A stretch of 64,000 nt of DNA from Tiliqua scincoides (Eukaryota; Chordata; Lepidosauria; Squamata; Scincidae): positions 3,650,767-3,714,766 of the forward strand of contig NC_089823.1 in NCBI RefSeq assembly GCF_035046505.1, given 5' to 3'. Numbering within the stretch: the stretch's first letter is position 1; each line of letters opens with the position of its first letter. The translations under genes were made by a program, and so were the position numbers. Under the pieces are notes generated by a model that made no database searches, was not told where the DNA came from, and saw nothing but the letters and a program-made list of their open reading frames with translations. Shown here one piece after another: positions 35,001 to 43,897 of the stretch.

Positions 35001-35983
35001 GCTGCCTGCAATCTCCAGGTTGAGGGGGAACGACGGCAGCCGAGGGCAGTGGCTTTGACTTCCCAGAGGCACCTGGTTGGCCACTGTGTGAAACAAGATA
35101 CCAGGCCAGGTGGGCCTTGGGTCTGATCCAGCAGGCGCTTCTGTTCTTGTGAATGAATCTTTTTGAGGACTGTGGGCCAGTCCGATCCAATTTTCCAGTG
35201 CTGTTGCAATTGTACCAATGGGGCGTGCACTGCATCCTGTGGTGGAGAGACATTCACAGAGGTGTCCTCAAGGTATGGAATAATTTGTTCCCTTACCTTG
35301 GGGCTGCAGTGCAGCTGCGCTGGTGCTGGAAAGCTGGATAGGACTGGGCCTTATGTTGAGCTGTGGTCAGGTGATTCCCAGCAAACCTCTCATTGGATGT
35401 TGTCCTTTTAAAAACAGAAGTTCCTGCCACACCTCCTTAATCTGTGCAACTCTTTGAAAGCTAATTGCTATCATGACTTGCTAAGCTTCTCTATCAGTCG
35501 TCCTTCCTTCTACCTGCCTGTATCGAGGAAGAAGCTCCCCCAGCAACTCCTGCCAAGTACTGTAACCAGGAGGGGGGCATGGAAAGTATTGCAGACTCCA
35601 CAACGTGCCATGTTAGCGGCCCCTCCCACTTGCCATCAGATCCATTGGGGCAGTGACAGCAACATGCAGCCAGTCACCATTGGTTCCAACACTGAGTGGG
35701 AGGGGCCACTTAAATGCTACATTGATTGAGTCTACAATGCTTACCACACTGTCCCCCTCCCCGGGCTACACTACGCTACCCCTGGCTCCTGCCTATACCT
35801 CTCTAGGTTTGGCTGGAAAGCAATCATTTTGGCTTCATGGAATGTCCTTGTTCTTTTCCTCTCCCCAGTTTCATGCCCTCATTCCTGCGGCTGGGATCCT
35901 GGAACGTGGTGATGTTTGTGTCCTTTGAACAGCTGAAAAGGCTGATGGTTCTCGCTCAGGTGGCCTGGGAATTCCCATTCTGA
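29075..35983 (+). CDS. UCP3: UCP3, mitochondrial uncoupling protein 3 (complete CDS, six coding exons)
   Basis: UCP3 is a six-helix mitochondrial inner-membrane carrier of the SLC25 family, linked to fatty-acid handling and mild proton leak, mainly in muscle. Coding exons are 29075-29200, 30048-30258, 32388-32585, 32681-32782, 33385-33565 and 35869-35983, all GT/AG. They total 933 nt, giving 310 residues. The ATG at 29075 opens [12 protein letters not shown], the conserved UCP start. The three carrier signatures are PLDTAKVR (33-40), PTDVVKVR (136-143) and PVDVVKTR (235-242). [26 protein letters not shown] and the terminal PF are also present. It is called UCP3, not UCP1 or UCP2, because it lies between C2CD3 and a second UCP and has the UCP3-like start. 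No stop or frameshift is seen. Intron 2 holds a MITE/5S-SINE nest and two antisense CR1 copies. Confidence 0.95.
30320..30648. mobile_element. Harbinger-like foldback MITE, copy 4, host of the 5S SINE
   Basis: The MITE runs from ACAGCCCAGTTATCCAACTT to GGATAGGATCGGGCCC, with TTA after it. It is interrupted at 30363-30516 by a 5S-derived SINE. It lies in UCP3 intron 2. Confidence 0.75.
30350..30529 (+). mobile_element. 5S rRNA-derived SINE with 13-bp TSD and the shared LINE tail
   Basis: ATGCAGCCATGTC flanks the insert (30350-30362, 30517-30529). From about 30366 to 30482 it follows vertebrate 5S rRNA almost end to end: AGAAGCTAAGCAGGGTC, GGTTAGTACTTGGATGGGAG and GGGTGCTGTAGGCTT, so the internal box A, IE and box C promoter region is present. 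The last about 33 nt (ATACCATAGTCTTTCGAGAC TGAAGGTTGCCA) are the 3' end of the LINE at 39.7-41.5 kb. It is a SINE, not a functional 5S gene. Confidence 0.9.
30768..31289 (-). mobile_element. CR1 LINE 3' fragment in UCP3 intron 2
   Basis: A 105-codon minus frame (31258-30941) reads [20 protein letters not shown], then [20 protein letters not shown] and [20 protein letters not shown]. It lies antisense to UCP3. Confidence 0.9.
31507..32108 (-). mobile_element. CR1 LINE 3' fragment, second copy in UCP3 intron 2
   Basis: AAGAACATAAGAAGAGCCCT starts the reversed 3' end. Minus frames read [20 protein letters not shown] and [20 protein letters not shown]. It has drifted more than the neighbour at 30.8 kb, so the two are separate insertions. 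Confidence 0.88.
34970..35155 (+). mobile_element. CR1-like LINE 3' end, diverged
   Basis: CCACTGTGTGAAACAAGATA and GGGTCTGATCCAGCAGG, then CTTCTGTTCTTGTGAATG, resemble a CR1 3' terminus. Between about 33.97 and 34.96 kb I see no gene and no repeat I can name. Confidence 0.55.
35174..35350. mobile_element. Harbinger-like foldback MITE, copy 5
   Basis: GGGCCAGTCCGATCCAATTT to AGCTGGATAGGACTGGGCC are inverted ends. TTA follows the right end, and the left triplet has changed to TGT. It lies in UCP3 intron 5. Confidence 0.7.
35566..35782. mobile_element. Foldback element, GCGTAGC-ended family, diverged
   Basis: AGCGGCCCCTCCCACTTGCC is mirrored by GAGTGGGAGGGGCCACTTAA. The right end is GGGCTACACTACGCTAC. 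It lies in UCP3 intron 5, close to the last exon. Confidence 0.45.
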
Positions 35984-36107
35984 AACCAGCAGTCACCTCT
36001 GGGGTGAGAAGGTGGAAGCAGATCACGTCAGGCACTCCCCAGGAGTAACATAGAAGAGAAGAACCAAGATTTGGCTTTGGCCAGGAACTGCCTGTAGCAG
36101 GAGCTTT

Positions 36108-36135
36108 TATAAAACATTCCTGTTGTGGACACAAG
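36108..36135 (+). other. UCP3: Candidate UCP3 poly(A) signal (TATAAA variant)
   Basis: No AATAAA or ATTAAA lies soon after the UCP3 stop. The best candidate is TATAAA at 36108-36113, followed by a T/G-rich stretch (TTCCTGTTGTGG). This is a weak variant signal, so the UCP3 3' end is uncertain. Confidence 0.25.
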
Positions 36136-36483
36136 ATGCAAATTTCAATTATATTAATTGTTTCAGTATGGATGGTATGGCCAAATCATTCATAATCTTT
36201 AAGCCAACAAAAGACTTTTCCTAGCAGAAGGAACAGTGGCTGCCCCCGGCTGCCCCCTTCCCAAGCATTCAAGTTGGACTCTGATGCCCTCTTCCTCCGA
36301 AGGTTCATCCAATCTGGATAAGATCTCACACAGATGTGACTCAAAGGCCTTTAATGGACAGGTAAATATCAGTACATGTGTCAGAACATAGCACAGGTGC
36401 ATTGTGTTGTTCTGGGTTGAGGGGCCTATTGACATGCAAGGGAGACAGTACATTCAATCTTATAGCATAAGCCTATACATTAC

Positions 36484-37166
36484 CCCTGGGGGCTGGGGAT
36501 AAGAACAGGCCCTCAGTTTGGCTGTACTTGTCGTAAGAGGCGACTAAACAGCCACTGGGTAGATGGGACTCGTCAGCCTGGGAAGGCAGCTCATCTGAGA
36601 GAAGGAAAACTCTGATCCCAAACCTCCACTGCCTTGTGGCTACATCCAGTTATGGAAAAGGCTTCAGGACTCAACCTCGAGGCAAAATCCGGAGCCGGAG
36701 TCCCTGAGGTGCTCCTCTTTTATTTAGCAGGGGGAGAGTAACTGGCCCACCTCACCCCAGCAGTGTCTTTTCTAGTGGCTGTCTGCTGGTGTTGCATCTT
36801 TTTAGATTGTGAGCCCTTTTGGGACAGGGAGCCATTAGATATTTGACTTTCTCTGTAAACCGCTTTGTGAACTTTTTGTTGAAAAGCGGTATATAAATAC
36901 TGTTGTTGTTGTTGTTGAGGCAGTTCATGGCTGAACACAGTCATGTTCTGGCAACTCCTGCGACACCACTGGAACCAACCGTATTGGCCTCTGCCTTTCC
37001 ATTGGACCATTTCAGCGACGTGGAGAGGGGGGATTTGCTGCATGGGAAACGGTCTATCCTCCATATCTACTTTACCCAGGCTTCTTACACTGGAGAGGAC
37101 ACTCTGTTCCAGAACCACCATTCAGAGCGTGACACCATGGTCTTCCGGGACTGAAGGATGCCAACA
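36484..37166 (+). mobile_element. Non-autonomous retroelement B, with the shared LINE/SINE tail
   Basis: It is a second near-complete copy of the 21.9 kb element, from CCTGGGGGCTGGGGATAAGA to GTCTTCCGGGACTGAAGGAT GCCAAC. At 36710-36920 a different position is interrupted by an L2-like tail, flanked by TGAGG (36705-36709, 36916-36920). Confidence 0.75.
36705..36920 (+). repeat. L2-like tail inserted into retroelement B, 5-bp TSD
   Basis: TGCTCCTCTTTTATTTAGCA to GAAAAGCGGTATATAAATAC and (TGT)n breaks GTCCCTGAGG|CAGTTCATGG, which is continuous in the 21.9 kb copy. TGAGG is duplicated. Confidence 0.8.
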
Positions 37167-39398
37167 ACAATACATATTTACTCAAAATTAAGTTCCACTG
37201 TGTTCAATAGGGCTTACTCACAGGCAAGTAACAAGAGCTTCCCTTGGCACTATGAGGTTCCTAAACTGGGCATCTATTTCCCTTGATCTGGGCCAAATGT
37301 ACGAGTTTTATTGACCCATTTCATTCCATAGAACAGAAGCTCTGTGCTCTTGAGCATTGTCACTGGTGCCCAGAATGGTTCTGATGATAAGCAGGAAGGG
37401 CCAGTTACATGGTGTGTTGCATCACCTGCAATGCTTACTGCACCCCCCCATAACTTCGCTACCTTAAAAAGCAAAGGATATTGTACAAAGGGGACAAAAG
37501 TAGCTTCTGCTCTGTGGACTGAGATGGGTCAATAAAACTACAGTCAGTCCAGATCAAGGGAAATAGGAACCTCGCAGTGCCACAGTTCCTGGGCGTTCAG
37601 CAGCTTGACACAGATAAAGACAAGCAGCCAAGGGAAGTTCTTGTTAACTTGCCTGTGTGACTTGCTAGGTGATTGGGGGATCTGGAGTCTTACTGGAGAG
37701 GACAGTTGTTTCTGTGCTTGTAGATAGCTGCTTCTTTCTCCAGACCAACCTGTGTTCTTTTCTCCTTTTGTAGTGACAGCTTCCCCAGGACCACCCTGCT
37801 AGCAAACAGAAGCCCCCTGAAAAACAGCTGTGCCGAAGAAGCAAAGCCTTTCTCCCTTTCACTCATCATCACCAGGAGAAACACGAAGCCCTCCCACTGA
37901 GTCCCCCTTTCCATAGCTTTCCCCCCCCCCATAAAGTTTTTCTATTTTGCAGAATATGTTGTTGGGGTCTATGTGAGCGTCACTTAATTCAGCAGCTGTC
38001 TGCCAGCCTTAGATTGCTGGATTCCCTCTTCTCACCCAGAGGTGAGAAATACCAAGGTAGCACTACCTGAGCCTGGTAGTACCTTCAGCCTCAGCTCTCT
38101 TGTTTCCATAGATTCCTATTGTCTGTCTTTGTCTCACCTGCAAACTGCAGTTTCTTTCCCCTGACAACCTCTGATGGCTTCTCCATTCAGAGCATTCCAG
38201 AGAAATTGCCTGCATAGCTCCTGTTAAGAAACTTCTGCAGACCATCAAGGAAGGCTTGCATGAGTGCAAAAATGGAGCAGAAAACCCATTGAGCAGCAAT
38301 CAGATATGAAGCTTCCATGCATATGATTTGATTTAATTGCATCTCAAAACCTTACAATGGGGGATGTGGTCATATTTGATGCCTGGACCGAACAATCAAA
38401 TTTAAAACTCAGTCATGTGATAGCCCTGAAGAAGTTAATAATACATATTGTCTTAATGTGTGAATGGATGTTAGGTATCTCTTGGTTTCTTGCAAGTTGG
38501 CAGTTCAAGATATATAAAAGGACCCCAGCTACTTCAGTGTGTTCACAACTATACAATGCAGCTGCTTTTACTGAGCCAGCCCACTGTCAGTGCGTCTCCA
38601 GGATTTCAATCAAGGATCCTCCAGCCATACCTGCTTTTCCCCAAGATCCTTTAAGAGGAAATGTAAAGAACTCAGTTGCAGACCTTCTGCATGCAACCCC
38701 GATTCTCTGCCACTGAGCAATGAATCCCTCAAAATATTCCACAGTGACCTTTAAGACCCCGGCAGTTCTAAGATCTAACAGCCGTCTCAGGGAGAACACT
38801 AGTTATTAGTTGGCTAGGATTCACGCAGTGCCCCTTTGCCTAGTTATTTTTCATTTTTAACAATGGAATAAACTCCATTAGGAGATAAAGGCAGCTGAAA
38901 TGATCACTGGGGCTATTCTAACAGTGATCCTCAGCTGCTTTGGGCCACAGAGAGACCTTGTGTGGGGGCGCTGCAATATCCGTACCAAGGAAGAATCTGA
39001 GATCTCAACAGGCCAGGCAGTGACCAAAGATGGTGTCTCTGGGATAACAGTTTTAGAAAACAGAGGACTATGGCAATGATGTGCCACCAACATTATCGTA
39101 AACCCTAAAGAACGGGTTGCCATTCAGCAGGAGAAGGGCGGGGGGTGGGAGAGGCAGGCATCTAGGGATTGATACTGGGGAGAAAGAACTGGCGAGTCAG
39201 TTTGCCTTGCAGTAAATGATCCCATCATTTGCTAAGGATTCTTTCCAAGGAGAGGAAGGATGAGTTTGTGATAATTGTCTCTGAGGGTTGGCATTTCAGC
39301 GTGGGAAGTGAGGCATCCTCAAAGAGCAACCCTCCCACTGCAATCACCATCTTTCTCGATCCAGACTGGGATTTTCACCAGATTAAAGAATTCTTACA

Positions 39399-39487
39399 GT
39401 GCAATTCTGTGCATATCTACTCAGAAGTTATCTCAAGTGAATTTAAGGATAGTTACTCCCAGATAAGTGCATATAGGATTGCAGCCT
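39399..39487. mobile_element. Short palindromic element (CAATCCTATGCA family), reverse copy
   Basis: CAGTGCAATTCTGTGCATAT to GTGCATATAGGATTGCAGCC has inverted arms. It abuts the MITE that starts at 39490. Confidence 0.5.
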
Positions 39488-39489
39488 TG

Positions 39490-39667
39490 GGGCCCAATCC
39501 CATCCCACTTTCCAGTGCTGCTGCAGTTGTGCCAGTGGGATGTGTGCTGCATCCTGTGGTGGAGGGGCAGTCACTGGGGCCTTCCCAAGGTATGGGAACA
39601 TGTGTTCCCTTACCACGGGGCTGCATTGTGGCTATACTAGAGCTGGAAATTGGATAGGATTGGGCCC
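39490..39667. mobile_element. Harbinger-like foldback MITE, copy 6
   Basis: GGGCCCAATCCCATCCCACT to ATTGGATAGGATTGGGCCC are inverted ends, with TTG on the left and TTA on the right. Confidence 0.75.
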
Positions 39668-39729
39668 TTAGATATTTAATTCTATGAGTTCTAGTTGTTT
39701 TATATTGGGTGAACTCTTGTCCTATGGGA

Positions 39730-40712
39730 GAAAGAGAAAAAGGTCCAACGATGCAGCTGTCACTACCCACTCTGCCAAAGATCTCCAGCAGCTCATGGAT
39801 CATTTTAGCAAGGCCTTCCATGATTTTGGATTGACAATCAGCCTTAAGAAAACACAGGTCATGGTTCAGGATGTGGACTCACCTCCCTGCATTGCAATCT
39901 CTGCGCATGAGCTGGAGGTTGTCCATGACTTTGTGTACCTTGGCTCAACAATCTCCGACACTCTTTCTCTCGATACCGAGCTAAACAAACGCGTCGGTAA
40001 AGCAGCTACCACGTTTTCCAGACTCACAAAGAGAGTCTGGTCCAACAAGAAGCTGACGGAACATACCAAGATCCAGGTCTACAGAGCTTGCGTCCTGAGT
40101 ACACTTCTGTACTGCAGCGAGTCATGGACTCTCCGCTCACAACAGGAGAGGAAACTGAACGCTTTCCACATGCGCTGCCTCCGACGCATTCTCGGCATCA
40201 CCTGGCAGGACAAAGATCCTAACACAGTCCTGGAACGTGCTGGAATCCCTAGCATGTATGCACTGCTGAAACAGAGATGCCTGCGTTGGCTCGGTCATGT
40301 TGTGAGAATGGATGATGGTCGGATCCCAAAGGATCTCCTCTATGGAGAACTCGTGCAAGGAAAGCACCCTACAGGTAGACCACAGCTGCGATACAAGGAC
40401 ATCTGCAAGAGGGATCTGAAGGCCTTAGGAGTGGACCTCAACAAGTGGGAAACCCTGGCCTCTGAGCGGCCCACTTGGAGGCAGGCTGTGCAGCATGGCC
40501 TTTCCCAGTTTGAAGAGACACTTGGCCAACAGTCTGAGGCAAAGAAGGAAGGCCCATAGCCAGGGAGACAGACCAGGGACAGACTGCACTTGCTCCTGGT
40601 GTGGAAGGGATTGTCACTCCCGGATTGGCCTTTTCAGCCACACTAGACGCTGTGCCAGAACTTTCAGAGCGCGATACCATAGTCTTTCGAGACTGAAGGT
40701 TGCCAATATATA
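39730..40712 (+). mobile_element. Ingi/Vingi-like LINE, 5'-truncated copy 1
   Basis: An open frame to 40559 encodes the end of a reverse transcriptase and its C-terminal domain: FHDFGLTISLKKTQVM, FVYLGSTISDTLSLDTELNK, VYRACVLSTLLYCSESWTL, MRCLRRILGITWQDK, RWLGHVVRMDDGRIPKDLLY and [18 protein letters not shown]. After one frame change near 40,545 the next frame reads DCTCSWCGRDCHSRIGLFSH, a C2H2-like zinc finger. It ends ACTGAAGGTTGCC. The order RT, then LRWLGH domain, then zinc finger, with no RNase H, fits Vingi as I recall it. The clade was not tested. Confidence 0.8.
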
Positions 40713-40715
40713 TAT

Positions 40716-41518
40716 GTCCATGACTTTGCGTACCTTGGCTCAACAATCTCCAACACTCTTTCTCTGGATACTGAGCTAAACAAATGCATTGGTAAAGCAG
40801 CTTACCACATTTTCCAGACTCACAAAGAGAGTCTGGTCCAACAAGAAGCTGACGGAACATACCAAGTTCCAGGTCTACAGAGCTTGCGTCCTGAGTACAC
40901 TTCTGTACTGCAGCGAGTCATGGACTCTTCACTCACAACAGGAGAAGAAGCTGAACGCTTTCCACATGTGCTGCCTCCAACGCAGCCTCTGTAACACCTG
41001 GCAGGACAAAGTTCCAAACCACACAGTCCTGGAACGAGCTGGAATCCCCAGCATGTATACAGTGCTGAAACAGAGACGCCTGCGTTGGCTTGGTTTTCGT
41101 GAGAATGGGCGATGGTCGGATCCCAAAGGATCTCCTCTGTGGAGAACTTGTGCAGGGAAAGCACCCTACAGGTAGACCACAGCTGTGCTACAAGGATATC
41201 TGCAAGAGGGATCTGAAAGCCTTAGGAATGAACCTCAACAGATGGGAAACCCTGGCCTCTGAGCGTTCTGCTTGGAGGCAGGTTGTGCAGCATGACCTCT
41301 CCCAGTTTGAAGAGACACTTGGCCAACAGACTGAGGCAAAGAGGCAAAGAAGGAAGGCCCATAGCCAGGGAGACAGACCAGGGACAGACTGCACTTTCTC
41401 CCAGTGTGGAAGGGATTGTCACTCCCAAATCGACCTTTTCAGCCACACTAGATGCTGTGCCAGAACCACCATTCAGAGCGCGATACCATAGACTTCTGAG
41501 ACTGAAGGTTGCCAACAA
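40716..41518 (+). mobile_element. Ingi/Vingi-like LINE, copy 2 in tandem with copy 1
   Basis: It begins where copy 1 ends, at GTCCATGACTTTGCGTACCT, and repeats the same protein region with more decay (about three frame changes). The zinc finger (DCTFSQCGRDCHSQIDLFSH) is in frame with the preceding domain at 41090-41491, showing that the finger is the natural C-terminus. It ends ACTGAAGGTTGCCAAC. Confidence 0.8.
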
Positions 41519-41895
41519 GTATTTGTCACTTGGCTGTCACTTCCTTGAGTGCTGCTGCCTCCTCGAATGTACTCAGAGGATTCATCCTGGTAACACATTT
41601 CCAAGGTAGAGCTGGAAAAAGTGTCTGCTGATCAGGTGCAGGAGGTCTGCCAGGGCAAGAGGTGGAAAACATACCCCAAATCCCACATATTCCCTGGAAT
41701 GACAAGGTATGCACAAACCCTCTCAGCAGGACCTTGTTCCCAGCATCCATTATGCAATACTTTGCTGATGGGAAGGAACACTCATGCACAGGCCTGTGAC
41801 TCTGAAGAAAATAGGTCAGAAAATGGTTTCACAGCCCCAGATGTTCTCTTGCCACCTCCTCCCTGCTCTATAAAGATTCTTTGCAACTTGGCTGA

Positions 41896-42073
41896 GGGCC
41901 CAGTCCAATCCACCTTTATATCATGGATACAGTCCTGCCAACAGGGCATGCATCCTGCAGTGGGGGGGGGGGGCACATGGGGGCAGTCAGAGAGGCTTCC
42001 TCAAGGTAAAGGAATATTTGTTTCCTTACTTCAGGGCTGCTTCAGTGCTATCAAGTTGGTCAGGATTGGGCCC
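41896..42073. mobile_element. Harbinger-like foldback MITE, copy 7, TSD TGA
   Basis: TGA flanks (41893-41895, 42074-42076). GGGCCCAGTCCAATCCACCT and GTCAGGATTGGGCCC are the inverted ends. A G run lies inside at about 41,960. Confidence 0.75.
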
Positions 42074-42548
42074 TGAGCCTGAGACCACCTCTAATTTCAG
42101 GCAGTCATTTTTTCCCAGAGTAAAGCATTCCCAGAGATTTTACCGGCTGACACTCCAAGTGTTTAATTGAACTGTGGCGAACTAACACCATATTGCTTTG
42201 AAGTGCACTCTGTGCATGAGCAGGAGCAGGACTGCAAAAGAACACTCCAACCCCAGGCATTCAATCTGACAATCAAAATGCATTTATCTGCATAGTAAGG
42301 CAGGAACAGCAGCCAGGCTGCAAGCCTCCTGCACTTGCTTGAGAGGAAGACTTACTGCTGAGTAGGCTCCATCCTGCAGGCTCCATCCCATGTCATGCTG
42401 CATTCATGCGGAGAGGTTTGTACCTGGGCACACGTTTTGGTGTGAACTTATCTGGGCTCTTTTTTCAGAGGGACCATCTGAAGCGTCTTTCAGCCCCGCC
42501 TACTTCGCAGGGTCGTTGTGAGGAGGGGAGGAAGTATGTACAGCACCC

Positions 42549-42688
42549 GGTGGCGTAGCTAGAGGGGGGCAAAGCACTAAGTTTTGCAGGGAGCCTCCGT
42601 TTTGCTCCCCCGCCCCGAATGGTTCTGAAGGGGAGGGGGAAGAGCCGCTTGCTTTGTGCTTTGCCCCCCTCCAGCTACGCCACTGGGG
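42549..42688. mobile_element. Foldback element at the 5' edge of the UCP2 promoter
   Basis: CGGTGGCGTAGCTAGAGGGG and CCCCCCTCCAGCTACGCCAC TG are inverted ends about 140 bp apart. GCAAAGCACTAAG inside is mirrored by CTTTGTGCTTTGC. A relative lies downstream at 43.71-43.90 kb. Confidence 0.7.
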
Positions 42689-42689
42689 G

Positions 42690-43147
42690 GCTTCCTCCCC
42701 AATCAGCGTGTCCAGGGCGGCGGGCGTGGAGCGCGATCCTCGGTGCGCTGACTCAGATGGACGCCACCAGCTTGTACACCTGCTTGCCTGGGAGTAAGCC
42801 CCCTTAACTGGGCGGCATTTCCTTCCGAGTAGCCCCCAGGGGGCCTTCCAAAGGGTGTCTCGGCTCCGAAGACTGCTTTTCGGTCTGGGGGGGAGGCGCT
42901 CTGCACATGCTCGGGGCACTCGCACCTGGACGGGACTGGAGCCGTGCCCGGGGCCGAGGGTGCCGGTCTGCGCGCCCCGGATCCCTCCCTCCTGCTGCCG
43001 GGGCGGGCTGTGGGCGGAGGGAGGCGCCGGCGCGATAAGAGGCTGCCGGGCGACGCCGGCTCCACTCGCTCTGCGCGCCCGTCCGAGGAGCATCTGGACG
43101 CCCCTCCGCTTCCCTGCCGGCGTTTTGCGCTTCCCCTTCGGTGCCAG
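42690..43147 (+). promoter_or_regulatory. UCP2: UCP2 GC-rich promoter and untranslated exon 1
   Basis: From about 42.69 to 43.40 kb the sequence turns sharply GC- and CpG-rich (runs such as GGGGCCGAGGG, GGCGCCGGCGCG), unlike anything else in the window. A strong donor lies at 43148 (GTGCCAG|GTGCGT), so exon 1 should end at 43147. GATAAGAG at about 43034 could act as a weak TATA-like element and place the start near 43,060, although mammalian UCP2 promoters are described as TATA-less. The exon start is therefore not fixed. Open frames here on both strands are products of GC richness and are not called. Confidence 0.6.
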
Positions 43148-43705
43148 GTGCGTGCCGGGCTCTGCCTCTCTCTTCCCGGGCCCCCCCTGCCCTTGGGGGC
43201 GGCGTGGCTGTGCCGCAGGAAGCCCGCTCTGCCCCCCGGGCTCGACCCCTCCTCCCCTGCCCTGCCCGGCAGCCTCACCTGCGAAGCGTCCTGGGCTCCC
43301 AGCTGGGCTTTCTGCCCAGGACCCCCCCCCGCGGTGGGAGCAATTAGCAGCCCCTGTGCGATGGGGAGGGGGCGTCCCTGACCCACCTGTACTCTTACCC
43401 AACGATACCCCCCGTGGACTCAAGTCCAGTGGCTCAGAGGGGCTGGCCCCTCCTGGTTGCCCCCCCATAGTTAAGCCCTGGCAAATCTGGCGGGGTCAGT
43501 GGCTGTTCAGGAGGGTGACACCCCCCTCCAGAATGGTCCCTCCAAGTGCTGCTTTGCCAACCAGGGGGAAGAAACCCATCCCTCCCAAGGGCTGTTGGGA
43601 CTCATTTTGGTGGGGGATGATGCCCTCCCCTTCCTTTTGGGGTCAGTTCCTCCTGGGGGTGGCCTGTTTGGCCCAGCTTCCACAGTGGCTGCTGATCCCA
43701 TTCCC

Positions 43706-43897
43706 AGCAGTGGTGTCGCTGGGGGGTTAAAGCACTGAGTTGTGCAGGGAGCCTCGCTGCAGCAGGCCCCTGCCTTGGGAGCCATTCTGGGCAGGGGAGC
43801 AAAACAGAGGTGTTCCCCCCCCCCATGGCTCCAAGGGGGAGGGGCACTTGCATGCTGTGGTGAGGCTCCCTGCACAACTTAGGGCTTTCCCCCACCT
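43706..43897. mobile_element. Foldback element in UCP2 intron 1
   Basis: CAGTGGTGTCGCTGGGGGGT, AAAGCACTGAGTTGTGCAGG and GAGCCTC on the left are mirrored by GAGGCTCCCTGCACAACTTA and GGGCTTTCCCCC on the right. It belongs to the same family as 42549-42688. Confidence 0.6.

Noticed and set aside
42500-43875. Long open frames on both strands in the GC-rich block (up to about 320 codons)
   Set aside because: They are high-GC frames without stops, rich in P, G, R and A, overlapping on opposite strands. They coincide with the UCP2 promoter and foldback elements, with no gene-like motifs.
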